NCBI RefSeq assembly: GCF_000143535.2
Contig: NC_037316.1
Location: 124,001 to 188,000, forward strand
From: Botrytis cinerea B05.10
Lineage: Eukaryota > Ascomycota > Leotiomycetes > Helotiales > Sclerotiniaceae
Length of the DNA stretch: 64,000 bases
Direction of reading: 5' to 3'
Shown: positions 1 to 12,146 of the stretch, in pieces
Layout: every line of letters starts with the position of its first letter
How positions within the stretch are numbered: the first letter of the stretch is position 1
Program-made: the position numbers and the translations under genes
The notes under the pieces: generated by a model
The model's input: only the letters and a program-made list of their open reading frames with translations
Told to the model about the DNA's origin: nothing
Database searches by the model: none

Positions 1-435
1 TTCTTGTGCTTTTGCCGTTAACTTACAGGTATTGATGTCGCTAGAGATAGTAGACGAACTTTCATTCTCTAACTTCTAGTCCAAATCATATGCTGCTGCA
101 ATAATCCTAACTATAATTTCAAGTACTCCTTTGGTTGACCATGAAAGGGAAAAGGATATGGCTTATTAATCAGGAACCTGCCGAAGTCTTCTTACCAAGA
201 TGGACATGATGTCTTGGCGTGCGTCATCTCTTTCACCCCACATGCATAATTGACCCTCATAGAAACTACCCAACCAGAGAGTTCCATCCAACCCCATGTT
301 GCCCTTTAAACCGGATTCGTAAATATGCTCAGAAAGGACGAAGCAGCGAAACCAAGCTTCAGCTGAAAGGAAAGAAAGAATCAAGGCACATAAGCCGTTA
401 ATGCACTAGCAAATGATGGCGTCTTTGGTTTACTG
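1..435. other. Intergenic, no gene seen
   Basis: Short open frames exist on both strands but none has codon character, a plausible start or a recognisable motif. The right end merges into the promoter of the small gene at 572. Confidence 0.5.
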
Positions 436-455
436 AAGGGGTATATAAGTCCCCT
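436..455 (+). promoter_or_regulatory. TATA box flanked by STRE-like sites
   Basis: TATATAA lies at 442-448. It is flanked by AAGGGG (436-441) and CCCCT (451-455), which are forward and reverse copies of the stress-response element core AGGGG. The TATA box sits about 125 bp upstream of the ATG at 572, a usual distance for a fungal promoter with a short leader. By analogy with Msn2/Msn4-type regulation, stress-responsive transcription is plausible; that is inference. Confidence 0.5.
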
Positions 456-571
456 CATTCACTTGGGTTAACATCTCTTCATCAACACTAACTACAACTT
501 CCTACTCAATCAATACCCAAGTAACTACACAACTTTCCAAACAATAAAACACTTAAATCAACTTCATCATC

Positions 572-999
572 ATGGATTTCGTCAAAGGTGCCCTCAAGAG
601 TGGTTCAGGAAGCTCAGGAAGCACTGGTAACACCAACCAAGCTGCTGGTGGCGCTGGAAAGGAGGATTATGGTGACAAGGGTTTGTCTACCCCTCTCCTC
701 CATCTCCTCCCCTCTCCTTCACACTTTCGACGACCTCCGCAATTTGCGGTGTACAATCAATATCATGCTAACAATATACTCAGCACTCGACTTCATTGAG
801 AAGAAGTCCGGCCACACTTTAAGCCGCGATCAAAATGAGAAAATCACCGACGGTGCCAGAGGATTGTATGAGAAGCAGACCGGGTATGTTTTTTTTTTTT
901 TCGCCTCGCCTATGCTTGCGCCCCTTTCATTTACTACGAACTGTTAACTAACACTGCCCCGCTTGTAGAAACGCGGTCAACCCCAAGTTTTCCAACTAG
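572..999 (+). CDS. Small Gly/Ser-rich stress-type protein, 79 aa
   Basis: Three exons (572-680, 784-883, 969-999) joined by introns 681-783 and 884-968 give a 79-residue protein. The junctions hold frame: GGTGACAAG-G joins CACTCGAC, and ACC-GG joins AAACGCG. The first intron has a GCTAAC branch site and the second starts GTATGT. The N-terminal half is flexible (Gly, Ser, Asn, Gln). The C-terminal half is a charged amphipathic segment containing DFIEKKSGHTLSRDQNEKI and GLYEKQTG. No signal peptide or membrane segment is visible. It resembles a family of small fungal hypothetical proteins whose members I recall as stress- or conidiation-associated, but I cannot name a function. The STRE-like promoter fits stress regulation. 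Confidence 0.75.
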
Positions 1000-2050
1000 A
1001 TTACAATGTCCATGATGCATTATGGGAGGCTAAGGCTGATTGTTATTATACCATGATTATAATTGGATGGGGTTTGGGATGGGATGGGATGGAATGGAAT
1101 GGACTGGGTTATGGGCCATGACGAGATTTAATGAATTGATACCACACAACAATGTTCCCACGCCTTTGTGAAGACCAAAGTGATTGATGGAGTACATGGC
1201 GTACAGCGATCAGATGAGTTCTGAAGTCAGAATTTTGTTACTCGATACTAACTACCGTTGGTCAAAGATGTCCAATAATCTCAACATTATCTGAACATGA
1301 TACAACTTGCATGCCGATGATGCAAACTGACAAAGAGTATTCTGTTCTTGTAAAGTTGTTTTGCAAACTTCACTTGTTGATTCACACCCGAAACCCTCCC
1401 TCCTATGCTATGCAATGCAGCTATTACATACGGAGAAAAGAATTACCTTTTTCACGGGGTCAATAGGTGATATGAATGCGACAAACGACCTTTTTCTCAG
1501 GTTCGTTGAGTATGTTGTCGAGAAAATCGGTCGGGTAACGTCGAGGGGCAAGTCCTGCGTTCGGCTATGGTCATAACAACGGGATAATGGGAAGCCGGTG
1601 TAAGATTTTCTCGTGCTTGAATAAAATTGATGGTGGTTGATTGAAACTAAACCTTAATACCTTCGACATCGTCTCCACTTAATATCAACAATATCCAAAT
1701 CGCAATCAGAGGGATACGCGGCCTTGTAAGCCCATTTTGCTCATGTGAGGCTGAATCCCACTCTTCCATTGTTGCTTACAATGTTGATTCCAGTATTTTA
1801 CAGCCCACAGTACTTATATCCTTAGTCTGCTTTCATAGCCTAGAGAAATAGTAAGATTGTTCTTCGCCTCACTTGTTCGATAGGTTATTAGTTTCCCAAT
1901 TGGTCACGCGCCGTTGTCACGATACCTAAATCATATAGCCTTCCTTCGAACACGAATACCACTTGTAATAGCGTACGCTACTTGTTATAAGTTTTCTGCT
2001 GCATAAGCTGCGCAACTTCACTAAGTCAAAATCAAAATAAACACTTTAAA
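1000..2050. other. Intergenic, no gene seen
   Basis: About 1 kb without a supported gene. It holds the 3' flank of the small gene, including a GGGATG/GGAATG short repeat near 1075-1110, and the upstream region of the NACHT-FGE pseudogene. The ATG at 2051 is preceded by an A-rich leader (AAAATAAACACTTTAAA). Confidence 0.5.
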
Positions 2051-4162
2051 ATGACTAGCATAGAGGAACATATCGCCACAGCAGCAGCACTTGGTTCCCT
2101 ACCCCTCTTAATTTCTCCATCAGGTGAAAACATCCCTCTCTCAACTGGATATATTCCTCTCCTCACAAACCATACATTAAAAGAAAAATCCAGAAAGGAA
2201 CCCCGAAAACAAAACAGAGATGGCGAAAAGAGTTCTCCGATATACTTCTCAGCACTCGAACTCGTACGTGATAATCAGTTTTTGCTACTCGCCGGGCCCA
2301 GTGGAAGTGGAAAAACAACTTTCGCGAAACATCTTGCTTTTCGCACAGCGACTACCACTACGGAATCTATTGGAGATGGTTTTATTGTGAGAAACAGTCC
2401 AACAGATGTTCTGGATGAGTCTTGGGAGTTTGAAGGCATTGATATGATACCTTGCTATTTCTGCATCTCTAGCGTTTCTCAGTTCTCGACATTGCTTCAG
2501 GAAACATTACCTCAGCTCATTGGGAGCTGCAAGGATAGTAGCAAGTCATTTTGTCTATTGATCATTCTTGATTCTATCGAATGTCTTGGAGAAGACGGAC
2601 CGTCACTTTTAAAATCTATAGTTCATCTAATCCAGTACCAGAAACAAGCGTCCGTAAAACTACTCGTCCTTGGAGAAAGTAGCGTTGTGAAAAATTGGAT
2701 TTTGGACTCCAAAATAACAAAACATGATATATCACCACTTTCTCAAGTCAAGAGACGCATGTTCTTGCGAAATATCACCGGCATAAATATTGAATACACA
2801 GATGTCGAGATCGGAATCGGTGAAGCAGCAAGTCTCCCAGCATATTTTGCACTCGCATTAGAGACTTCTCACGGGGGAGAAAAAGCAGAGGAATTATTGG
2901 ATGAGTGGCTTCACGCCGTGCTTTCTGAGAATTATAACGATAGAAGAATTACACGAGAGGCACTGGATCATTCAATCCGGGAAGCGGAGCAGGGCATTCG
3001 AACTCCATTTTCGTGTAGATTGAAAATCGCAAATCCGGCGATTTTCTCCAAAGCAATACAACACTTACTAGCTGCACGACAACTTATTGAAGAGGACGCA
3101 CAAATAGCCATTGATCTTTTTCATCAAAATCCCATTTTGTCAGAACCGATTATTCGCAGCTGGTTGGTTCGCCTTAGAGATGTAGGAAACCCAGAGCTAC
3201 TTGCATCGCTTGAAGGTCTGGTCGCGGGCTCTGGAGTAGATGCGCAACTAGGCGCACTGTTAGTTTCGAATTTCCTTCCTTGATCCAGTCCACGGCATCA
3301 ACGAGTTTCCAATCACATACTCGCGATTATCAAAGAAGGCACATTACCCATCACCCAAAGATTAAAAGCCGGACGTACACTCTCCCAGCTTGGAGATCCC
3401 CGAGACCTGACATCCCTCACTACCGTCCCTTTCAACACATTCACAATTGGTTCTTCTTCTCACCCGAATTCATCATCTCCTTATTCTATCACCATTCCCC
3501 CATACTAAATCGGCGTTTTCCCAGTTGTAAATGGAGATTATGCAATATTCACCCAAGAGACAGGACGGAAATGGAATAGTCCAGAGAGTTCATCCCCTTC
3601 TACAGAAAACTTCCCAGCTACAGATCTTACCTGGTACGGTGCGCACGCGTATTGTTCCTGGTTGACAACACGCTGGAAAGCATCCGAAAAAATTGCGCTC
3701 GATGAGGAAGTCCGTTTACCGACTGAACCGGAATGGGAAATTGCTGCTCGAGGTTCTCAGACATCTGGCAACGAAACAGAATCAACGTATGCATGGGGCA
3801 CAGAAAGGAACGCAGGATATGTTAATTATAAAGATTTACTATTGAACGAGCGTTGTACCGTCGGTTTATTTCCTAAGAATATTTCTCCACATGGATGTTT
3901 CGATATGGTGGGGAATGTATGGGAATGGTGCAATTCATTGTGGGGTGAAGATTTGAATACATCATCTCTTCCATATCCTTATCAAGAAGATGATGGACGG
4001 GAAAATGTGGATGCAGATGCGGAAATCAGAAGGGTGATAAGAGGATGATGTTTTCACAGTTCGAGGGAAGAGGCCTCTTGTACGTATCGTGCAAGTCTTG
4101 AGTCGGAAGAATGGAGGCGTGATAATGGTTTTAGAATTGGGGTTGCGAATATACAAAGGTGA
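2051..4162 (+). pseudogene. NACHT-like NTPase / FGE-sulfatase fusion, three in-frame stops
   Basis: One reading frame runs 704 codons from 2051 to the stop at 4160-4162, broken by TGA at 3281, TAA at 3506 and TGA at 4046. No base is gained or lost between the domains. The first part is a P-loop NTPase: Walker A GPSGSGKTT near residues 82-90 and a Walker B-like LLIILDSIE near 165-175, as in NACHT/STAND proteins. After the first stop the frame still reads sensibly (KAGRTLSQLGDPRDL near 3365). It then enters a formylglycine-generating-enzyme/SUMF1-like domain: EVRLPTEPEWEIAARG near 3704-3750, GNVWEW near 3911, and a C-terminal FRIGVANIQ. The last stop replaces the second Gly of the RGG motif that usually precedes the C-terminal strand. 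Fungal proteins combining NACHT and FGE domains are known; whether the domain acts as an enzyme is not. The codons up to 3283 could still make a 410-residue NTPase alone. The first two stops are each one C-to-T change from a sense codon (CGA, CAA). Confidence 0.85.
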
Positions 4163-4249
4163 ATTGGAACTGCATTGGAGGTGGGGGACTTAGATGACTT
4201 TCTCTTGCTGCGCCAAAGAATATGATAGTTATTTTAGGCGTTGCGATAA

Positions 4250-5100
4250 TCAATTGATGGATCCCTCGGCTCATAACTATTTGTTCAAAATGTATGGTTA
4301 CTGCGGAGCTGACAATCCTCCCAGGCGAATTTGCCTTCTCCAGAGACCTCCTAGATTCCTTCAAGGAAAGATTTCCAACGTTCATCTGTAAAGTGTCGCA
4401 GACATGCTGTTCTAATCGATATGCATCTTTTAATAACTTTCTATGTTGTCGTATCATATTCTTAAACTTTTAATTATCGTTATGATCATGTTCAATTACA
4501 CCCTGAGCTATAATTTCTTCCTGGTAACCCTCGATCCTTGAAGTAATCTTCTCAAAACTTTCGAGAGATCCGCGACCATTATGCCATACCTTTAGCAAGG
4601 CGTCGTCCCGGCGAGCTCGGGATACAGTAGGTAAGTTGTGGTCGAGATCAGGGATCCACGATTGAAGACTCCTGTTCATATATCCCATGTCTCGACAGAA
4701 ATAATCCTCCATGTCTTTGATCACTGGCACCAAGAGCTCCAAAGGGTTTTGTGCCGCGGATTCGATTTCCGAGTTGGTCATTCCGTTCCAGAGTCGCGTA
4801 ATTGCGTGTACAAGTTATTCAGCTTTCGTCATAGTGAAATCGGACGATACATGGCCACTTTGCAAGTGAAATAATCGAAACCATGGTGGGGATACATACT
4901 ATCAATCTGTTCAAGTTGCAAAAATCGGTAAAGAAATAGTGATGTAGTCGATCACTTTCAATTGCAATATATCGGAATCGAGGCAGATTGTAGAGTGTGA
5001 TTGCTGACTATAGCCGTTGGGTTTCCAGGATAGAGATACGGCTGTTGATTCGATAACCAGCGTGGAGCGATAAACAGCGACTTTCATTTGTTGCGTCAGA
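4250..5100 (-). pseudogene. CorA-like protein relic
   Basis: On the minus strand one frame reads LFHLQSGHVSSDFTMTKAE, a stop (4815-4817), LVHAITRLWNGMTNSEIES and about 90 more residues, a second stop (4470-4472), then IRQHRKLLKDAYRLEQHV and NVGNLSLKESRRSLEKANS. The last stretch matches the region just before the first membrane helix of fungal CorA-like proteins (LxxEESRRSxEQAxSVxRLTxLAF). The membrane helices and GMN motif that should follow are not found. Upstream, across a possible intron, another segment reads RISILETQRL with TAG at 5008-5010. The gene is therefore decayed and truncated. It lies tail to tail with the NACHT-FGE pseudogene. The family is inferred from the ESRRSLE region only, so the assignment is moderate. 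Confidence 0.5.
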
Positions 5101-6058
5101 CTTTGGAACTTCATTCTGGAGTGACTGAAAACCCAGCTGTGCAATATTCTTCAACGGATGATAAGAAGTTCAGGGGAATGGTAGCCTCTAAATATGGACA
5201 AATGACTCATGCAGAACACGCGCCAATGAGATGGCAGCGAGAGTCGTACATGCAAGTGAGACTGGCACTCGGTAGTAGTTTGAATGAGACGATAGAATGG
5301 TTTCATTCTGATGAGTCCATGAACACGCACTTGACTAGAGTGCAAGGACAGAAGAGAAAGTGTCTATTTGATGCCATTGTGAATAGGAGACTACAGATCT
5401 CAACTACAAGACCTCTCCCATCTGACAAACAGATGAAACAGCATAGACCCTATACGACGACACAGACAAGAATACCAGAAGACTGGATTGCCCTTTGAAT
5501 ACTACATTGGAAGTGTTAAGAATACTCGAAGTGTGTTGTGGTGGGGTGAAATGTTCTGAGCTCTAGCTCTTGACGAGCTTGAGTAGTGTTTGGGTAGATG
5601 TTTGATAGTCCGTGCAGTGTGAAACATTGTTGGTCGCCCTGACAAAATCTTGACCCTGGTAGCATTGAACCGAATGTTTTCTAGACTTACCGATACTAGG
5701 TATAGATAGACTTTCTTGTTGACAACGAATATCGAATTTATATGCACGTCAATTATTGGAAAAAAATCATAGCAGAGCAAAAAGCAAATATCAAAATCCT
5801 CTTGATTGATATTCTATGAATATTGCGGTAACGATAACATGCTATACAAACCATTCAACCAATTTCTCATCACCTCACCAACTCCCTAGACTGGCTCGTT
5901 GCTGCTATCATCAATTCAGCCAGCTCAATTTATCCACTGCCGTCGAGCGCATTACTCCTGACGAAAAAACACAGCATATAGCATAGCATACGAAACCTGC
6001 GGCCAAGTACGAATAGATATACGGCGAATGCGACGCGTTGAACTATCTGCAAGGCAAG
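5101..6058. other. Intergenic, possible further relic sequence
   Basis: A plus-strand open frame of about 136 codons (5088-5498) has no recognisable motif and overlaps the CorA-like relic. Further frames on the minus strand are short. The right part (about 5800-6058) is the promoter and leader of the apsB homologue. Confidence 0.4.
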
Positions 6059-9000
6059 ATGGCGGAGGGAGATGATTACACAATGTCGAGTTTGTCAACA
6101 ATGTCGGAAACTGATTCACGGCCACGAACTGCACGACAGGATTCGGAAAACGAGGCCTTTACATTTCATAACATTGGCGATTTAATGGCAGATAGAAGTG
6201 ATAACGACGATTCAATGTCCATAAACTCGCAAGCTTTCGAGCAGAACAATCGAACGGATTCTTACGACCATAGGAATTTACCTATTTTGTCCCCTCCCAT
6301 TGATAGCAGTGTACTTTATGCACATAGCGACAACGGAGATAATCGAAGTGAAGGTTTGCTGAGTGCCGTAGATGCAAAGGCAATGGAACAACACCTGGAT
6401 AATGTCGAATCAAGTTTCCTTCCTAGCGTTTCACCAATTGGTAAACATGGCAAGGCCGGTGCTGATGATACATATTTATTTGATGCGGGTCGGAATGGCG
6501 AAAAGTCCCCCGCAATGGAAACACAAACTCCCACGAGGAAGAGATTTGCAATTAATGAAAATGAGGGTCATGGTTCTCCGACACCCTCTTCACCTCCCAC
6601 ACCAGATGGTGCATACAAAACTCCAGGCCCTGCCCCTCGATATTCTGTGCAAGGAGAACACGATGATTCGGAACAAATTGGAAACACGACTTCTAACCTC
6701 GAAACTCTTTCGTCGTCCCCAACAGCCGCTGCCGCTGCAAGGACTATATCTCGAGCAATGTCAATGGCAAGCATGGGAGAGAATTCCGAAACCGCAGCAC
6801 AATCTACTTCTCAATCACAGCAACAATCAGATGAGGAAGAAGATATGGAAGCCACGCCCACAAGATCGCGCCAAAATTTACGTGCATTTGTCCAATCGGT
6901 GAATGATAGCTCAAGCCTACCTAATGACTCATCGACTAGGAGTACAAACAAACATTTGACGGTCGATGCCGGTGCGACTCCAGGGGCCGCACTTTCAACG
7001 CGCAATACGTCTAGACCTAAGTTTCTCACCAGTCGACATTCAAGTCAACGATCTTCTGTTTCCTCTTTCATGACAAATTCTGAGATTCAAGACGATCGAA
7101 GCGATGTTACAGTTGGTGCAGATTATGCTTTGCAATCTGGAGGCGCACTTCCTTCTGGGGGCTTATCTAGGAGTGGAAGTATGACTTTATCTAGGACTAT
7201 AAGCTTGGGAAGTATGGCATCTGGTATTGACGAAGGTGGCGATTCATTTGGAAGAGTGGAGGGACCATTGGCGACCCTGGCTGAAGAGGACTCAACTCGT
7301 GGGAGGAGTGAAAATCAGACAAATTCTGCTCCAGAAACACCTCGCGCATCTAGTCGACCCATGGACCCACCTACTGACACAATCATTGCACGACATGTTC
7401 GCAATGTCCAAGTACCCGAATCAATGGCCAAAGACTTTCGTACGAAGCATGGCGTACATACACCCAGCAAGTCGGCGAGCTTTGCAGCATCCGCCCTGGG
7501 CGGCCAAAGAGCCGGTAAAAATCTAACTTTGAAGGAACAGAGCAGCACGATCGAAAGATTATCCAAGGAGAACTTTGATTTGAAATTGAAAGTTATGTTT
7601 CTCAGTGATCGATTAGACAAGCTTTCTGAGGAAGGTGTGAAGGAAATGATATCCGAAAACGTTGAACTCAAGACAGGTCTAGCCGTCATGCAAAGAGATA
7701 ACAAAGCTCTCCGTAAAAAAGTAAAAGACCTTGAGAAACAACTCAAGGATGACGAAGACCGACCATCTACAGCTCGATCGGGTACATCTACAGAAGGAAG
7801 TCAAAAGTGGTATCAAGAAGGCGTTTTTGAACGGGAGGAAGAGCTTCTTTACCTACGAGAGAAAGTTGAAGAATATGTGACTGAGATTGAAAGGTTAAGG
7901 AATGAAAGTCTTGCTCGGGAAAATGAGAAGAGAAATCTTACGGACTTGGTTCGCACAATGGGCGAGAGACGAGGTCAAGATATCGAAACACGTGAAGAAA
8001 TGGATGTCTGGAAAGATCTCCTTGAGCAAGAAACTGCCCGCAGAGAGCAAAGTGATGATGAGATAAAAGTTCTCCGAGAAGAGATTTTCCGACTGAAATC
8101 AGAGACGGCTACCGGAGGACAAGGATTGAGTCACACGACTAATATTTACAACATCACAAAGAGACGTGTCGGATCACCTTCGAGATCAAATTCCAATATG
8201 TCTGATCGCATGACAGATGATAGAAATGGTACATATAGCTCAGCAAGCACGTTAGCCGAGGAGATCAAACGGGATAATGAACAACTTCGACATGAAAATG
8301 CAGAGCTAAGACGAGAAGTTGGCGCACAGACGTCAATGCTGACTTCAAGAAACCGCGAAAAAGAAAGGCTCTATCAAGAAATCGAGGACTTGAAGCTTGG
8401 CCAAAGAAGAGGTGGTACATCGGTGGCTGGCGAGAGCATATTTGAACGATCAGCGTCACGGGCACACGAACGATCATCATCCAGGACTAGCGCGGGTACA
8501 AGACAGACGAGTATGAATGAGGCTGAACGGGAAGATTTCGAAAATAAGCAAGCCGAACTTCGAGACAGAATTAATAGTCTTAAGATACATAATCAGGACT
8601 TACAACGTGAACTTGAATCTTGCATGGAAGATTTTGAGACTGCTGTCGAGCATAAGAAGGAAGCCGAAGGTCTAGCTCAAGAATTACAAGAAGCCTTGGA
8701 TGTTGCCGAGAATGATCTACTCACCATGCAAGCAGACCGAGATGAAGCACTTCAAGGTCAAGAGGAAGCCGAACTGATGTTTGAATCTTTACGGAAAGAA
8801 GCTCAAGAAGAGCTTGATGGTTTTGCTGCAGAACAAGAGGAGGCCAACGCTGAGATAGAACGTCTTTCGGCTGAAGTTGCTGATGAGAAAGAGAATTTCA
8901 ATGCATTGCAGAATGAAATGAGAGAGATGAGTGATATAGTTGTTAGGTTGGAGGATGATCATGAAAGAAAATCCAAAAAGATTCAAGACCTTGAAAGAGA

Positions 9001-10690
9001 ATTGGACGAAGCAAATAGAGAACTTGAGGAAATCGAGAAGAACTATGTCGAATCTAACGAAAAGGTCAATCGATTGAATGTGCAGCAAGAATCGAGTCAA
9101 AATGAAATTGCATTTCTTCGAGAAGAACAAGATGGAGATAAAATCAAGATTGGGGATCTTGAGGCCGCTATCCGGAACTTGGAGAATGCTCTTAATGAAG
9201 AGCAAGAACGTGCTAGAGAACTCGATGAGCGTCTTGATGAGGAAAGACATCAAAGAGAAGTTGTTGCTAGTCAGGAAAAGCAAGAAGTTCAACAATTCGT
9301 CAATGATCTTAATCGTGAGGCAACGACCGCCAAGGATGAAGCTAGAAGATTACGAAAGAATCTTACTTCAAGAGAAGTCGAGGCGGCAGAGTGGAAGCAG
9401 AGGCTTATGGAACTTGAGAATAATCTCAGGGAAGCTCTTGGTGATCTGAATGGTACCAGGTCAAGTCTATTGAATGTAAGTTTGTCTCATATTATTCCTT
9501 GGTGGGTTTTAAACTAATTCCTACAGTCCATCGCAAAACTTCAACGCGAACTCGAGAATACCATTCGAGATCTAGACTCCACCAAAGCTTCTCTCGCCGA
9601 AAAGGAACGTATGATCAAACAACGTGACGACCTCTTAGAATCTCACGCTCTCGAATCACGCAAATTAGCAGATATGCTTGACAAAGAACGACAAACCCAT
9701 CGTCTCACAAAAAATCAATACGAAACGTCTCAAAAAACATCCTCTCACACAACTCGCACTCTCTCACAACAAGAATCTCGTGTTCTAGAACTCGAAACTT
9801 CACGTCAACAAGATAGGAGGAAAATAGCACAGCTAGAAAATAACTTCAAAGAACAACTTACAGAGAGAAATAACTTACTCCTGGGCTTATGGGGTAGACT
9901 TTCAAGTCTCTGTGGAACCGATTGGTCCCATAATAATTCCCTTATCAATGGTCGTGCACTTCCATCTCTCGAGGCAGTTTCTACCATGTTTCCGGGTTTC
10001 TCCAAGAACTTGTTAGCAGCAGTCAAAACAATCGAAACGTTAGTGGGTGATTTCAGAGGAAGAGTCAAGGATCTCGATAGAAGGTTATGGAAAGAATATT
10101 CGACACTTGAAAATCGATTTGAGATGCAGACTAAGAAATTGGATAGATTGGAAACGATGGCGAGGAGTGCAGTGCCGTTTAGTAGTATGGATAGTAGGGC
10201 GGAAGTGGTCAAATTGAAGGATTTGAATAGGTCTTTGAAAACGGAAATTTCGAGTCTCAAGGCTGCCAATGATGTTAGATCTAGCGCTTACGAAACTTCT
10301 ACTTCGCCATCACCATCTATTCCCACTGGACCTCGTCGTCGCATCGATAATTCTCTATCCAGATCATCGACCATGACACGTCACTCCTCTGCAGCTTCAA
10401 ATTCTCGATCTCAATCTCAAGCAAATGGGGAGATGAATACACCAACACGTGCAAGCACAATGACGCGAGTTGAAAGTAGTATAGGCGATCCGAGAGAAGA
10501 AGAATACAAACCTGATTTGCGCTGGCAAGTTAGATTACAGGAATTGGAATATAAGTTGAAGGCGGAAAGAGAAGCGAGGAAATTGGATCGCACGAGTGCG
10601 GCGCAAAGATTGAGAGAGAAGGATAGAGAGAATAAGGAATTGCAGGAGGAGATGGAGAGGGGAAGGGTTAGAGGAGAGAGGGGAAAGTGA
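6059..10690 (+). CDS. apsB: ApsB/Mto1-type microtubule-organising coiled-coil protein
   Basis: Two exons (6059-9475, 9527-10690) with a 51-nt GTAAGT...CTACAG intron give about 1526 residues. I start at the ATG at 6059 (MAEGDDYTMSS); the frame stays open a little further but has no ATG. Residues 1-485 are Ser/Thr-rich and disordered. A centrosomin motif 1 (CM1) follows at about 488-560 (LKEQSSTIERLSKENFDLK), the segment that binds and activates the gamma-tubulin complex. Long coiled coils fill about 560-1240. A conserved C-terminal block (LLLGLWGRLSSLCGTDW) runs from about 1255, then a Ser-rich linker and a charged tail. In Aspergillus ApsB, and fission yeast Mto1, this architecture nucleates cytoplasmic microtubules at spindle pole bodies and septa. 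Length and order fit that family. The purine-rich sequence after the stop can be read as more Arg/Glu coiled coil, but only by changing frame several times. Confidence 0.88.
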
Positions 10691-12146
10691 AGGGATAAGG
10701 GAGGCTTTGAAAAGTAGAGAAAAACGTAAGGGAGGCTGAATGAAGATAGGAAGGAGTATAGGCGTAGGTGATGGAAAAGGCGAATAGGGATAGGAATGGG
10801 AATGGGAATATAGAATCATGAGGGATATATCAAAGAGATGGTATAAATGGGTATGCAGGCAGGCAGATGGCGTTTTCGGCTCTCATGATATCTTTCTTGC
10901 GTGTTTATATGTAGCACAGCATAGCATAACACAGTATCGCGTGACGCGTAGCGCGGCGTTTGGCGTTTGATGAATGTTAGGTGTGGATGTGGATGCGAAA
11001 GGCAGACAGTACTTATACATATGCAAACGAGGATGGATAGGAGAGAATGGGAAATGAATGAAAATAAAATAAAATGAAATGCAGGTGATCATCTATCCAT
11101 CTCCTCGTATCTATTTATCGATCTGTTTACGAGAGGCGAAGTGAAGTGAAGCATGGTATCTAGTTGAGTTTGAGTTTGTGTTTGTTTGATATTGATATTG
11201 ATGTTGATGAATATCCAGTTCAGCCTAGCCCAGCCCAGCCCAGCCGAGTCAATTCATCAATTCGATTCGATTCAAGTCGACTCGAGTCTGTATATCTTGT
11301 GTTGTGTTTTCTTGTCTTGTCTTCTCTTGTCCTGGGAGTGATGGTGATGGTGATGGTGATGGTGATCATGGTAATGCTAATGCTAATCCTAATGAATGAT
11401 ACTTACTTATAAATACATATATATCTTTATGATTTCTCAACTCACTAATCATTAACTCACGGACTAATAACTAACTAGGTAGCCAACTTATCAACTCTCC
11501 CTCGCTTATGATCAAGGTCATTCTCCTAATTATACAAGATACAACACAACAGCCGAACAAAACTTATTCACTCTCCTACTCACTCATTCGCTCAAGATCA
11601 AAAAGAAGTTCCGTAGAAATTTTCAAGCTAATCCATTTCATCTCGTCTCATCTCATCTCATCATCGAGATTCTCTCTATCTAATCTATGGGTATATTCAC
11701 ACCAAGTACAGTACAGTACTCATTTCCTCCTTAATTTTCGCCTATTTTCGCTCATCATAAAAAGAAAATCCTCGCTCAAAATTCAAGACACACACACACA
11801 TCCCTCTTAACTTCTTCACCCGTTTATCTTCTTCTCTATCCACCATCCTCATCTTTTCGGTCTAAAAACCCTTTTTCAAGTTTCCCGAATTTCAATACCA
11901 AAAAAAAAAAAAAAAAAACGCCCCGTCTCATTTTTTGAGTCATTTCCCATTACACCATTCGCCACCCGCTTTAAATTCCTCAAAAACACAATTTTGCATG
12001 CCATGCACATACAATTCCCTATGCCAGTCATGTTTCCCAGCCGAAAAGAATGAAAGCCCTAGTCCATAAATCGAAACAGAGTCGAAGAAACCTCTTCACC
12101 CCACTCCATCAACCATCTTTCCCCTACCCCTCTTTACAAAGTCTCA
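10691..12146. other. Convergent intergenic region with simple repeats
   Basis: Lies between the 3' ends of the apsB homologue and the GT90 gene. It contains a GTGATG hexamer run (11339-11366), a CAGCC/CCAGC run near 11220-11245, CATCTCATCTCAT repeats near 11640-11660, and a 19-nt A run (11900-11918). No coding frame is convincing. Confidence 0.6.

Noticed and set aside
3281..3283. Programmed readthrough or selenocysteine at the TGA stops of the NACHT-FGE gene
   Set aside because: The gene has TAA as well as TGA stops, fungi generally lack selenocysteine insertion, and no recoding signal is visible. Decay is simpler.
3280..3579. Plus-strand frame overlapping the first stop of the NACHT-FGE gene
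   Set aside because: The true continuation is in the original frame and reads LKAGRTLSQLGDPRD; this frame is a shadow.
5088..5498. 136-codon plus-strand frame
   Set aside because: Overlaps the CorA-like relic on the other strand and has no recognisable content.
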